Assembly (NCBI GenBank): GCA_021738065.1
Contig: JAIPCT010000014.1
Location: forward strand, 1 to 52,340
From: Burkholderiaceae bacterium
Lineage (GTDB): Bacteria; Pseudomonadota; Gammaproteobacteria; Burkholderiales; Rhodocyclaceae
Reading direction: 5' to 3'
Length of the DNA: 52,340 nt
The notes under the pieces were generated by a model, which was not told where the DNA came from, did not search any database, and saw only the letters and a program-made list of their open reading frames with translations. Below, piece by piece: positions 26,856 through 34,988 of the stretch (position 1 is the first letter of the stretch; each line of letters begins with the position of its first letter). The position numbers were made by a program, and so were the translations under genes.

Positions 26856-26910
26856 ATATCACAACCCGGTGCGACAGGCCACACCGACGCCGTAGCGCCA
26901 GCGTCGAACT

Positions 26911-27294
26911 TCATTGCGCCAGCTTGTGAATCGTGAATATGCCCAGGCCGGTCATCAGCAGCGAGCCGAACAGATGCATGGAGGCGGCGCCCAATGCCCA
27001 TCCGTAGTCGGCACGCTGGATCATGGCGACAACTTCGGCGGAAAAGGTCGAGAAGGTGGTCAATGCGCCGAGAAAACCGGTGATCAGAAACAGCTTGAGC
27101 TCGGGCGACATCTCGGCATTGAGGTGAAACACCATCACCGCCGCGCCGACCAGGTAGCCGCCGATCAGGTTCGCCGCCAGGGTGCCCAGCGGCATGGCCG
27201 GCAGCAAGGGGTTGAGCCACAGGCCCAGCCCATAGCGCAGCCAGGCGCCGAGGGCGGCGCCAATGCCTATGGCCAGAAACGCACTGATGTTCAT
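26911..27294 (-). CDS. crcB: Fluoride ion channel CrcB (Fluc)
   Basis: A 127-residue four-helix membrane protein of the dual-topology Fluc family that exports fluoride. Visible signatures are GAALGAWLRYGLGLW near 12-26, GTLAANLIGGYLVGA near 38-52 and the GFLGALTTFSTFSAEV segment near 74-90 that includes the channel phenylalanines and central sodium site. It is divergent from glnS with a 60-base gap; I see no fluoride riboswitch there. Its last 30 codons are duplicated at 25990-26086. Confidence 0.95.
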   Translation of the reverse strand: MNISAFLAIGIGAALGAWLRYGLGLWLNPLLPAMPLGTLAANLIGGYLVGAAVMVFHLNAEMSPELKLFLITGFLGALTTFSTFSAEVVAMIQRADYGWALGAASMHLFGSLLMTGLGIFTIHKLAQ

Positions 27295-27354
27295 GGGTCC
27301 GCATTTTACGTCGCGACGGTAGAATCGGTCCTTTCGCTCAGTTCCCCGCCAACC

Positions 27355-29178
27355 ATGGCCGATTCAGAACCCAAAGCCTCGATCCGAATGGATACCGTAC
27401 CCGGCGCAAGCGCACGGGTACATAATTTCATCCGCCACATCATCGACGCCGATCTCAAGACGGGCAAATACGCAGTGCGCCAGTGGAGCGGGCAGCCTGG
27501 CCCCGGAGAACAGCAAAAAGTCGGCGCTGGTGACGCCCCGCAGGAAGTCCCCTTGCGGGACACGGCGAAGATACGCACCCGCTTCCCGCCGGAGCCCAAT
27601 GGCTACCTGCATTTCGGCCATGCCAAATCGATCTGCCTGAATTTCGGCCTGGCGCAGGACTACGCCGGCGCCTGCCACCTGCGCTTCGACGACACCAATC
27701 CGGAGAAGGAAGAACAGGAGTATGTCGATTCCATCATCGACGCCGTGCATTGGCTGGGTTTCGACTGGCGTTTTGGCGAGGAGACCAACCAGTACTTCGC
27801 TTCCAATTACTTCCAGTGGATGTACGACTTCGCCGAGAAACTCATCGAGGCTGGGCATGCCTATGTCGACTCGCAAAGCGCCGAAGAAATGCGCGCCAGT
27901 CGCGGCACGCTGACCGAAGCCGGCAAGAACTCGCCCTTTCGCACGCGCACCCCGGCCGAGAATCTCGATCTTTTCCGCCGCATGAGGGCCGGCGAATTCG
28001 CCGACGGCACGCACATCCTGCGGGCGAAGATCGACATGGCCTCGGGCAACATCAACCTGCGCGACCCGGCGATCTACCGCATCCGCCACGCCACGCATCA
28101 CAACACCGGCGATGCCTGGTGCATCTATCCGATGTACACCTATGCCCATCCGATCGAGGACGCGCTGGAGAACATCACGCACTCGATCTGCACGCTGGAA
28201 TTCGAGGACCAGCGGCCGTTCTACGACTGGCTGCTGGCGCGCCTGGCCGAACTCGGCTGCATCAATACGCCGCCGCCGCAACAGATCGAATTCTCCCGGC
28301 TGAATCTTTCCTATGTCGTGCTCTCCAAACGCAAGCTGATCCATCTGGTCGAAGAAAAACACGTCGATGGATGGGATGACCCGCGCCTGCCGACCCTGGT
28401 CGGGGCGCGTCGGCGCGGCTTCACGCCCGAGGCTTTCCGCCGCTTCAACGAGATGAACGGCGTCACCAAGTCGGATTCCTGGATTGACATCAGCGTGCTG
28501 GAAGAATGTCAGCGCGAACATCTGAACGAAACCGCGCCGCGCCGCATCGCGGTGCTCGATCCGCTCAAGCTGATTATCGACAACTATCCGGAAGACCAGG
28601 AAGAGGAATGTCTGGCCCCCAACCATCCGCAAAAGCCCGACTGGGGCAAGCGCGTGGTGCCTTTCTCGAAAGAACTCTGGATCGAGCGCGAGGACTTCAT
28701 GGAAGTGCCGAGCAAGGGCTACTTCCGCCTGTTTCCAGGCAACAGCGTGCGCCTGCGCTATGGCTTCGTCATCAAATGCCTCGACTGCGACAAGGACGCC
28801 GTGGGCAACATCAGCGCCGTGCATTGCGAATACATGCCCGACTCGAAGTCCGGCACGCCGGGCTCGGACAACTACAAGGTCAAGGGCAACATTCACTGGG
28901 TGTCGGCGCGCCACGCCCATGCCGGCGAAATCCGCCTGTACGACCGCCTGTTCGCCGTCGCGGCGCCGGGCGCCGAGGGGCGCGACTTCATTGCCGATCT
29001 GAATCCGGATTCCAAGCGCGTGATCTCGGCGCAGCTCGAAGCCTCGCTGCAAAATGCCGCGGCCGAAGACCGCTTCCAGTTCGAGCGCCACGGTTATTTT
29101 GTCGCCGACCGCATCGATTCCAGACCCGGCGCTCCGGTGTTCAACCGCAGCGTCACTTTGAAGGACGGCTGGAAATGA
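27355..29178 (+). CDS. glnS: Glutamine--tRNA ligase
   Basis: Charges tRNA-Gln with glutamine in the cytoplasm. Class I synthetase motifs are present: [20 protein letters not shown] (HIGH box) and VLSKRKL (KMSKS box), followed by the GlnRS beta-barrel anticodon domain. The 607 residues exceed the roughly 555 of E. coli GlnRS. Part of the excess is an insertion at about residues 41-72, just before [12 protein letters not shown], where E. coli has only a few residues. The inserted DNA is a coding repeat K copy split by a further 24-base segment. The start is ATG 27355; ATG 27388 is an alternative. The stop overlaps the pyrF start. Confidence 0.96.
   Translation: MADSEPKASIRMDTVPGASARVHNFIRHIIDADLKTGKYAVRQWSGQPGPGEQQKVGAGDAPQEVPLRDTAKIRTRFPPEPNGYLHFGHAKSICLNFGLAQDYAGACHLRFDDTNPEKEEQEYVDSIIDAVHWLGFDWRFGEETNQYFASNYFQWMYDFAEKLIEAGHAYVDSQSAEEMRASRGTLTEAGKNSPFRTRTPAENLDLFRRMRAGEFADGTHILRAKIDMASGNINLRDPAIYRIRHATHHNTGDAWCIYPMYTYAHPIEDALENITHSICTLEFEDQRPFYDWLLARLAELGCINTPPPQQIEFSRLNLSYVVLSKRKLIHLVEEKHVDGWDDPRLPTLVGARRRGFTPEAFRRFNEMNGVTKSDSWIDISVLEECQREHLNETAPRRIAVLDPLKLIIDNYPEDQEEECLAPNHPQKPDWGKRVVPFSKELWIEREDFMEVPSKGYFRLFPGNSVRLRYGFVIKCLDCDKDAVGNISAVHCEYMPDSKSGTPGSDNYKVKGNIHWVSARHAHAGEIRLYDRLFAVAAPGAEGRDFIADLNPDSKRVISAQLEASLQNAAAEDRFQFERHGYFVADRIDSRPGAPVFNRSVTLKDGWK
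27516..27567 (+). repeat. Coding repeat K, split copy inside glnS
   Basis: The left part AAAAGTCGGCGCTGGTGAC is at 27516-27534 and the right part GACACGGCG at 27559-27567. Between them are 24 bases containing CCGCAGG and CCTTGCGG, a bulged inverted repeat. The whole is read in frame as KVGAGD, then APQEVPLR, then DTA. Confidence 0.78.
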
Positions 29179-29999
29179 AATTCTCCGAGCAACTCAGCGC
29201 CGCCTGGCAAAAAAACAACTCCCTGCTCTGCGTCGGACTCGATCCCGACCCGGCGAAGTTTCCCGCCCATCTCAAAGCTCAGCCGGATGCGATCCTGCGC
29301 TTTTGCAGCGAGATTGCCGATGCCACGGCCGATCTTGTCTGCGCCTTCAAGCCGCAGATCGCCTACTTCGCCGCGCGTCGCGCGGAGGACCAGCTCGAAG
29401 CGCTGATCGCGCACATCCACGACAGGCATCCGGGCATACCGGTGATCCTCGATGCCAAGCGCGGCGATATCGGCAGCACCGCCGAGCAATATGCGATCGA
29501 GGCCTTCGAGCGCTACCGCGCCGATGCGGTGACGGTGAACCCCTACATGGGTCGCGACTCGATCGAACCCTGGCTGGCCTGGCAGGACAAGGGCGTAATC
29601 CTGCTCTGCCGCACCTCCAATCCGGGTGGCAGCGATCTGCAATTCCTGAAAGCAAAAGTCGGCGCTGGTGATACGGCGATTTTCGAACACGTGGCCCGCC
29701 TCGTCGCCGAAGAGTGGAACACCACAGGCCAGTGCGCCCTCGTCGTCGGCGCAACCTTCCCCGGCGAGATCGCCCGCGTCCGTGAAATCGTCGGCGACAT
29801 GCCGCTGCTGGTGCCCGGCATCGGCGCCCAGGGCGGCGATATAGAAGCCACGGTCAAGGCCGGCAAGACCGCGGCCGGCAGCGGATTGATGATCAACTCC
29901 TCGCGCGCCATTCTGTATGCCGGCAATGGCGAGGATTACGCCACCGCCGCGCGCCGCGTCGCGCTGGAAACACGGGACGCCATCAACCGCTGGCGCTAG
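29175..29999 (+). CDS. pyrF: Orotidine 5'-phosphate decarboxylase
   Basis: Catalyses the last step of UMP synthesis, decarboxylating OMP. The 274-residue enzyme is of the type found in mycobacteria and many betaproteobacteria, with LCVGLDPDP near the start, FKPQIAYF near 57, the catalytic [15 protein letters not shown] near 92-106, and PGIGAQGGD near 214. The ATG overlaps the glnS stop (ATGA). Residues 161-168 (KVGAGDTA) are coded by one exact-frame copy of coding repeat K, in the loop after [12 protein letters not shown] strong bidirectional terminator follows. Confidence 0.95.
   Translation: MKFSEQLSAAWQKNNSLLCVGLDPDPAKFPAHLKAQPDAILRFCSEIADATADLVCAFKPQIAYFAARRAEDQLEALIAHIHDRHPGIPVILDAKRGDIGSTAEQYAIEAFERYRADAVTVNPYMGRDSIEPWLAWQDKGVILLCRTSNPGGSDLQFLKAKVGAGDTAIFEHVARLVAEEWNTTGQCALVVGATFPGEIARVREIVGDMPLLVPGIGAQGGDIEATVKAGKTAAGSGLMINSSRAILYAGNGEDYATAARRVALETRDAINRWR
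29655..29678 (+). repeat. Coding repeat K, copy in pyrF
   Basis: The sequence carries GTCGGCGCTGGTGATACGG, one mismatch from the core, preceded by AAA. It is translated in the first forward frame as KVGAGDTA. Confidence 0.75.
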
Positions 30000-30069
30000 T
30001 TCGGCCGTGCTTGAGCCGGCTTTCAAGCAGCCGGTGGACTGCCTCCGATATCGCTCAGCCCGACCATGA

Positions 30070-30097
30070 AAAAGGCCAGCCCGAGGGCTGGCCTTTT
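30070..30097. terminator. Bidirectional rho-independent terminator
   Basis: AAAAGGCCAGCC pairs with GGCTGGCCTTTT around a tiny CGAG loop, giving a 12-pair stem with T-runs on both strands. It sits between the converging pyrF and lipoprotein genes and can serve both. Confidence 0.93.
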
Positions 30098-30116
30098 CTT
30101 TCCGGACGGATCCGGA

Positions 30117-30356
30117 TTACTTCTTCTCTGCGGCAGGTGCAGCAGCGGGTGCGGCAGCGTCGGCCGGCTTGGCGGCATCGGCAGGAGCGGCAGCGGGCGC
30201 CGCGGCATCGGCAGGCTTGGCGGCATCGGCAGGAGCAGCAGCCGGAGCAGCAACCGGGGCAACAGCCGGAGCCGCGGGTGCCGGCGCGGCTTCCTGCTTG
30301 CCGCAGGCAACCAGAAGAAGGGCAGTCAGGGCAGCAGCAATAACGGGGGTTTTCAT
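30117..30356 (-). CDS. Small alanine/proline-rich lipoprotein
   Basis: A 79-residue predicted lipoprotein. The N-terminus MKTPVIAAALTALLLVACGK is a signal peptide with the lipobox LVAC, so C18 would be lipidated. The mature part is low-complexity: alternating PAAP runs and two copies of AAAPADAAKPADA, then EKK at the end. It might span the periplasm or wall like other Ala/Pro-rich lipoproteins, but no function is assignable. On the minus strand TATAAT at 30422-30427 fits a promoter about 65 bases upstream. Confidence 0.78.
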   Translation of the reverse strand: MKTPVIAAALTALLLVACGKQEAAPAPAAPAVAPVAAPAAAPADAAKPADAAAPAAAPADAAKPADAAAPAAAPAAEKK

Positions 30357-30421
30357 GATCGAGAGTCTTTCAAAAAAAAAGGGTCAAGTTGACGACAGCC
30401 TGCGGAACGCAGAGCGGCGCG

Positions 30422-30427
30422 ATTATA
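30422..30427 (-). promoter_or_regulatory. Candidate -10 box for the lipoprotein gene
   Basis: The minus strand reads a perfect TATAAT here, 66 bases before the ATG. A possible -35 TTGGCC lies 19 bases further upstream, which is a longer spacing than ideal. Confidence 0.45.
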
Positions 30428-30543
30428 TGGACCGCGCATAGCGCCAGGCCAAGTCCGACACTCCTTCCAGATAGAATATTTTGTAAGAATTTGTATCGCG
30501 TCATTGTCCCAGGTTTGTGGCCCGGGCTCCACTCGACCGGCCG

Positions 30544-31962
30544 CTAGACGCGGCGCGAAACGAGTTCGCCCAGACGCCGCACACCGCCCTCGATGGCATC
30601 GCTCCATGGGTTGCCGCAATTCAGCCGCAGGCAGTTGCGATAGCGGCCGGAGGCGGAAAACAGCTGGCCAGGAATGAAGGCGATGCCTTCGGCGACGGCC
30701 TCGCGATGCAATTCCAGCGCATCGACCTGGCGCGGCATCTCGACCCAGAGCACAAAGCCGCCCTGCGGCCGCGACAGCAGGCATTCAGCCGGGAAATGCT
30801 CGGATACCTCGTCGGCCATGCGATTGACCTGACTGGCATAGGATCGGCGCACCTGCCGCAGTTGCCGGTCAAACCCGCCGCCCTCGATGAATTCGTTCAG
30901 GGCGGCTTGCTGAATGGTGCCGGTGACGCCGCTGCTCAGCGTCTTGAGCGTGGCCACGGCCGCCGCATGCCGCCCCGCGGCGACGTAGCCGACGCGCAGT
31001 CCGGGACTGATGGTTTTGGTGAATGAAGACACCAGCATCACATTGCCGCTGCTGTCATAGGTCTTGATCGGCCGCGGGCGTTCCTCCATGAAACACAGGT
31101 CGCCATAGACGTCATCCTCGATCAGGGGCACGTTGCGCTCGGCCAGCAGGTCGGCGACACGGCGCTTGTTCTCGTCGGGCATGACGCAACCGAGCGGATT
31201 GTTGGCGTTGGGCACCAGCAGGCAGGCTTTAACCGCACCGCCGCGTGTCGCCAGTTCCAGCGCTTCGACCGAGATGCCGGTACGGGCATGGGTCGGAATT
31301 TCCAGCGCCTTCATGCCCAGGCTTTCAATGATTTGCAGCAGTACGAAATAGGTCGGCGATTCCAGCGCGATGGTGTCGCCCGGCCCGGCAACAGCACGCA
31401 GACACAGGTTGATTGCTTCGGTGCAGGAGTTTGTGATCACCAGTTCCTCGGCGTCCAGCAGCCCGCCCCAATCCAGCGAACGTCGCACAATCTGCCGCAC
31501 CAGTTTCGGATCGTTGTTGTGCGTGCAGCGCCCGACCGCGAGCAAATCGTTGCGGCCGCGCGCCACCTTGCCGAACATGCGCTGCATGCGCAGCGAAGGC
31601 AGCAGCCCCGGCCCCGGATAGGCGGCACCCAGCGGCAGCATGCCCGGCTGCTCGTTGGCCTGGAGGATTTCCATCAACAGCTGGTTCACGCCGACAAAGG
31701 TCGGCCGCGTCAAGCGCCCGCGCGCCACCGGCTCGGCCGCCGTGCGCGCCCGGCGCCTGACGTAGAACCCCGCCTGGGGACGCGCCTCGACCAGGCCGCG
31801 ATCCTCGAGTTGGCGCAAAGCCTGCAGCACGGTGGACATCGACAGGCGCTTTTGCGAAGCCAGCCGGCGCACCGATGGCAATCGGTCGCCGGGCTGCAGC
31901 ACGCGCTCGGCAATCAAGCCAGCGTACTCTTCGGCCAGATTCTCGTATAGGTAGTCACTCAT
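30544..31962 (-). CDS. MocR-type GntR/aminotransferase transcriptional regulator
   Basis: A 472-residue fusion of an N-terminal GntR winged helix (RVLQPGDRLPSVRRLA, then STVLQALRQLEDRGLVEARP, residues about 20-70) and a fold-type I aminotransferase-like domain (about 110-470) with NANNPLGCVMPD and SFTKTISPGLRVGYV, where the lysine binds PLP. MocR proteins sense PLP or amino-acid derivatives and usually control a neighbouring gene. It is divergent from the DUF2917 gene with a 150-base gap holding repeated ACTGTTCCG boxes. ATG 31962 is chosen; a longer frame to 32295 is unlikely. Confidence 0.92.
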   Translation of the reverse strand: MSDYLYENLAEEYAGLIAERVLQPGDRLPSVRRLASQKRLSMSTVLQALRQLEDRGLVEARPQAGFYVRRRARTAAEPVARGRLTRPTFVGVNQLLMEILQANEQPGMLPLGAAYPGPGLLPSLRMQRMFGKVARGRNDLLAVGRCTHNNDPKLVRQIVRRSLDWGGLLDAEELVITNSCTEAINLCLRAVAGPGDTIALESPTYFVLLQIIESLGMKALEIPTHARTGISVEALELATRGGAVKACLLVPNANNPLGCVMPDENKRRVADLLAERNVPLIEDDVYGDLCFMEERPRPIKTYDSSGNVMLVSSFTKTISPGLRVGYVAAGRHAAAVATLKTLSSGVTGTIQQAALNEFIEGGGFDRQLRQVRRSYASQVNRMADEVSEHFPAECLLSRPQGGFVLWVEMPRQVDALELHREAVAEGIAFIPGQLFSASGRYRNCLRLNCGNPWSDAIEGGVRRLGELVSRRV

Positions 31963-32024
31963 CGAAGCATTGTCGGTCAAGGTCGAGTCGGTGCCGAGAT
32001 ACAGCAAGACGAAAAATCCAGCAT

Positions 32025-32084
32025 AACAGTTGCCGAAACGATAAACTGTTCCGGATACAATTTTGCGCTCCTGAGACTGTTCCG
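32025..32084. promoter_or_regulatory. Putative MocR operator/promoter region
   Basis: ACTGTTCCG occurs as direct repeats at 32045-32053 and 32076-32084, exactly 31 bases apart (three helical turns). An inverted AACAGT lies at 32025-32030. A TACAAT at 32056-32061 between the boxes could be the -10 of the DUF2917 gene. Direct-repeat operators are usual for MocR regulators. Confidence 0.5.
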
Positions 32085-32112
32085 CTGCCAACGGCAAGCC
32101 TAATCTTGCGGC

Positions 32113-32514
32113 ATGGACACTCTCTATCAACTCAGGCATCACCCGGTCGATCTCGAATCCGCCGCCGGACTCGAAATCGTTCTCCACGAATGCCAGCCTT
32201 TGCGTCTGGTCCGTGCCAGGGGCCAAAGCATCGCCTGCCGCGCCGGGCGCGTCTGGATCACCGCACCGGGCGTGACCCAGGACATTTTTCTCCATCCGGG
32301 TGCAGCGTGGGAGGTCAGCAGCAATGGTCTGGTGCTGGTCGAAGCCCTCGACCAGGCGGTGGTCGTGCTGCTCACGCCAGCGACGCGGCCTGAAAAAGCC
32401 GTGGTGTCGCGAATCGCCGCTCGACAGAAAAGCTTGCAGCCGGAAGGTGGGCGCAAAGTCGGCGCCGGCAACACGCCGCCTGGCTCCGAAGCAACGCCTT
32501 TGCCCTGCGCTTGA
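32113..32514 (+). CDS. DUF2917 domain protein
   Basis: A 133-residue small protein with the DUF2917 core CQPLRLVRARGQSIACRAGRVWIT near 27-50, followed by a cupin-like run of beta strands (PGAAWEVSSNGLVLVEAL). These proteins are common beside MocR regulators in betaproteobacteria, but their role is unknown. The C-terminal 20 residues (from KVGAGNTPPGSE) are encoded by a coding repeat K copy and look like a tail added after the conserved domain. Confidence 0.82.
   Translation: MDTLYQLRHHPVDLESAAGLEIVLHECQPLRLVRARGQSIACRAGRVWITAPGVTQDIFLHPGAAWEVSSNGLVLVEALDQAVVVLLTPATRPEKAVVSRIAARQKSLQPEGGRKVGAGNTPPGSEATPLPCA
32455..32478 (+). repeat. Coding repeat K, copy at the 3' end of the DUF2917 gene
   Basis: The sequence reads AAAGTCGGCGCCGGC then AACACGCCG, a few mismatches from consensus, and is translated as KVGAGNTP. 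Confidence 0.6.
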
Positions 32515-32696
32515 ACGTCACGGAAGACAGGGCGCGACACACTCCGGAGTTTTCCGGCAGACGGCGTTGATCGGCCCGCTCTTCTCAACCCGTAGATCGG
32601 CGACGCTTGACTTGCTGCCGGCATGCGCGACTTGGCGCAAGCCGTGGAAACAGGCAGAATCCGGCTTCAATCCAAATCGCAAAAAGGATGTCCGTC

Positions 32697-33197
32697 ATGC
32701 GCACACTTGTCTTTTTAGTTCTCGTTGCCAGCACCAGCCTCGCGACAGCCGCCGAGGCGATCAAGCCCGGCCTGTGGGAAATCACCACCCAGATGAGTGG
32801 TGGCGACATGCCGGCAATGCCCGCCATGAGCGCCGCCGAGCGCAAGCAGATGGAGGCCCTGGGCATCAAAATGCCGAGCGCGGCCGGCGGTGCCATGAGC
32901 GTGGTGGTGAAACACTGCATCACCAAGGAACAGGCCGAGATGCGCGAGCCGCCGCAAACCCCCGAAGACCGCCGCCAGCGCTGCGAGCGCAAGGACGTGA
33001 AAACCGCGGGCAATACCACGACGTGGAAGATCGAATGCCATGGCGAGCAGAAAACCACCGGTACCGGCACGATCACCTATTCAGGCGACAAAAGCTACAC
33101 CGGTGAATCCACCATCACGATGCAGGACAGCAAGCGCGGGACGACCACCATGAAACAGAAGTTCAGCGGCAAGTGGCTCGCCACCGCCTGCAAATAA
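32697..33197 (+). CDS. DUF3617 family secreted protein
   Basis: A 166-residue exported protein with signal peptide MRTLVFLVLVASTSLATAA and the DUF3617 start KPGLWEITTQM. The mature part has cysteines in VVKHCITKEQAE, RRQRCERKD, WKIECHGEQ and the final ATACK, suggesting two disulfides. Function is unknown; the fold is probably a periplasmic beta-sandwich. ATG 32697 is chosen because AAAGGA lies nine bases upstream, whereas an ATG nine bases earlier overlaps that site. The gap before it (32515-32696) shows nothing. Confidence 0.85.
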   Translation: MRTLVFLVLVASTSLATAAEAIKPGLWEITTQMSGGDMPAMPAMSAAERKQMEALGIKMPSAAGGAMSVVVKHCITKEQAEMREPPQTPEDRRQRCERKDVKTAGNTTTWKIECHGEQKTTGTGTITYSGDKSYTGESTITMQDSKRGTTTMKQKFSGKWLATACK

Positions 33198-33264
33198 AGA
33201 CCGCTGGAAGCGGCGAACTCGGCCGATGCCAGCGCTTTCCGATTCCTTCTTTCCGCCTTGATTG

Positions 33265-34266
33265 ATGATGCGCACACTTACCCTTTCCCGCTTTCTGATT
33301 GAAGAACAACGCGACAAGAACGTCATTTCCTCCGACCTGAGACTGCTTATTGAAGTTGTCTCGCGCGCCTGCAAGGCAATCTCCATCGCCATCGGCAAAG
33401 GCAGCCTGGCCGACGTGCTGGGCAGCGCCGGCAGCGACAACGTGCAAGGCGAGGTGCAAAAGAAGCTCGACGTCATTTCCAATGAAATCCTGCTCGATGC
33501 CAACGAATGGGGCGGCCACCTGGCCGGCATGGCATCGGAAGAAATGGAATTGCCGCACGCGATTCCAAACCGCTACCCGAAGGGCGAGTACTTGTTGCTG
33601 TTCGACCCGCTCGACGGCTCATCGAACATCGACGTGAATGTTTCGGTGGGCACGATTTTTTCGGTATTGCGTTGTCCGGAAGGCATGGATCCGACCGAAC
33701 AGGCCTTTCTGCAACCCGGCGTGCGCCAGGTGTGCGCCGGCTATGCCGTGTATGGACCGACCACGCTGCTGGTGCTGACCCTGGGCGACGGCGTCAACGT
33801 CTTCACCCTGGACCGCGAGTTCGGCAGATTTGTCCTGACCCAGGACAATGTAAAAATTCCCGAGGCAACCAGCGAGTTCGCCATCAACGCTTCCAACGCG
33901 CGCTACTGGGATGCGCCGGTAAAGCGCTATGTGGACGAGCTGCTGGCGGGCGCGGAGGGGCCGCGCAAACAGGACTTCAACATGCGCTGGGTGGCTTCCA
34001 TGGTGGCGGACGTGCATCGCATTCTCAGTCGTGGCGGCATCTTTCTCTACCCGGTCGACAGCAAGACGCGCAGCCAGGGCGGCAAGCTCAGGCTGATGTA
34101 CGAAGCCAATCCCATGGCCATGATCGTGGAACAGGCGGGCGGCGCGGCAACCGACGGGCGACAGCGGATTCTCGATATCCAGCCGGAGAAACTCCACCAG
34201 CGCGTGCCGGTGATTCTCGGTTCGAAACAGGAAGTCGAGCGCGCGACGCGCTACCACGCCGAGTAA
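33265..34266 (+). CDS. fbp: Class I fructose-1,6-bisphosphatase
   Basis: Hydrolyses fructose 1,6-bisphosphate to fructose 6-phosphate in gluconeogenesis or the Calvin cycle. The 333-residue protein has the metal-site motif [20 protein letters not shown] near 113-132 and [22 protein letters not shown] near 264-285 (active-site lysine). Consecutive ATGs at 33265 and 33268 are both possible starts. A perfect GC-rich hairpin follows the stop codon. Confidence 0.97.
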   Translation: MMRTLTLSRFLIEEQRDKNVISSDLRLLIEVVSRACKAISIAIGKGSLADVLGSAGSDNVQGEVQKKLDVISNEILLDANEWGGHLAGMASEEMELPHAIPNRYPKGEYLLLFDPLDGSSNIDVNVSVGTIFSVLRCPEGMDPTEQAFLQPGVRQVCAGYAVYGPTTLLVLTLGDGVNVFTLDREFGRFVLTQDNVKIPEATSEFAINASNARYWDAPVKRYVDELLAGAEGPRKQDFNMRWVASMVADVHRILSRGGIFLYPVDSKTRSQGGKLRLMYEANPMAMIVEQAGGAATDGRQRILDIQPEKLHQRVPVILGSKQEVERATRYHAE

Positions 34267-34272
34267 TGCCGT

Positions 34273-34294
34273 GACCCGGGGCGCGGCCCGGGTC
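34273..34294. terminator. GC-rich hairpin between converging genes
   Basis: GACCCGGG (34273-34280) and CCCGGGTC (34287-34294) form a perfect 8-bp stem with a 6-base loop, six bases after the fbp stop and just before the aldolase stop. There is no T-run, so it may stall or protect 3' ends instead of terminating on its own. Confidence 0.55.
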
Positions 34295-34301
34295 AGCCTC
34301 G

Positions 34302-34988
34302 CTACGCGGCCGGTTTTACGTCCCGCTGCCCATCCGGCAGGTCGCCTTGTTGCCCATAGGTGGCGAACTTCGCGATCACCCTGTCCATTTCGGCGACGTC
34401 CAGAAGTTTGGCTTCGCCCAGTTGCAGGACGCGCCAGTACTGCTCGCACAAGCCTTCCAGTTCGACGGCCAGGGCCAGCGCCTGATCCGCGTCGCGGCCG
34501 AACACCACCATGCCGTGATGGGCCATCAGGCAGGCGCAGCGATCATCCAGCGCACCGATAATTGCGTCTGACAATTCCTGGCTGCCGAAGGTGGCGTAAG
34601 GCGCACAGCGCACGTCCCCACCGCCGAAGCGCGCCACCATATAATGAAAGGCCGGCACGCCCAGTTCCTGGCAGGCCAGGGCGGTGGCGAAGGGAGAATG
34701 AGTGTGCACCACGGCGCCGGCGGCCGGCTTCGCCGCGTAAATATCGCGATGAAAGCGCCATTCGGACGAAGGCAAGCGCTGCGCCCGCGGACTCACCGCA
34801 CCGTCGGCGCCCACTTCAACCATGTCGTCCGCCGTGCAGGCGTCGTAGGCCATGCCGGTCGGCGTGATAATGAAGCCACCGCTGATGCGCGCACTGACGT
34901 TGCCCGCGCTGCCGCGATTGATCCCCGACGCATTCATGGCCCGCGCCGTGGCGAGCACCTTGTCAGCCGACGAAGAATATTCGCTCAT
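34302..34988 (-). CDS. Class II aldolase (5-methylthioribulose-1-phosphate/5-deoxyribulose-1-phosphate aldolase-like)
   Basis: A 228-residue class II aldolase/adducin-fold enzyme with zinc ligands in VVHTHSPFATAL (near residues 92-94) and LMAHHGMVVFG (near 152-153), an NVSAR phosphate-binding segment and FIITPTGM. Its start overlaps the mtnA stop (ATGA). With MtnA supplying the ketose phosphate, it may split 5-methylthioribulose 1-phosphate or 5-deoxyribulose 1-phosphate to DHAP and an aldehyde, as the Ald2/DrdA enzymes do. The alternative is an MtnB dehydratase, but no mtnC or mtnD genes are nearby, and FucA-like sugars are also possible. Confidence 0.8.
   Translation of the reverse strand: MSEYSSSADKVLATARAMNASGINRGSAGNVSARISGGFIITPTGMAYDACTADDMVEVGADGAVSPRAQRLPSSEWRFHRDIYAAKPAAGAVVHTHSPFATALACQELGVPAFHYMVARFGGGDVRCAPYATFGSQELSDAIIGALDDRCACLMAHHGMVVFGRDADQALALAVELEGLCEQYWRVLQLGEAKLLDVAEMDRVIAKFATYGQQGDLPDGQRDVKPAA

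Noticed and set aside
27295-27354. Fluoride riboswitch upstream of crcB
   Set aside because: The gap is only 60 bases and shared with the glnS promoter; I see only a CGTCGCGACG palindrome and no pseudoknot-like layout.
34302-34988. Assignment of the aldolase-like gene as MtnB dehydratase
   Set aside because: Both families share the fold and MtnA neighbourhood, but no mtnC/mtnD partners are in the window; the aldolase reading is kept as more likely though not certain.
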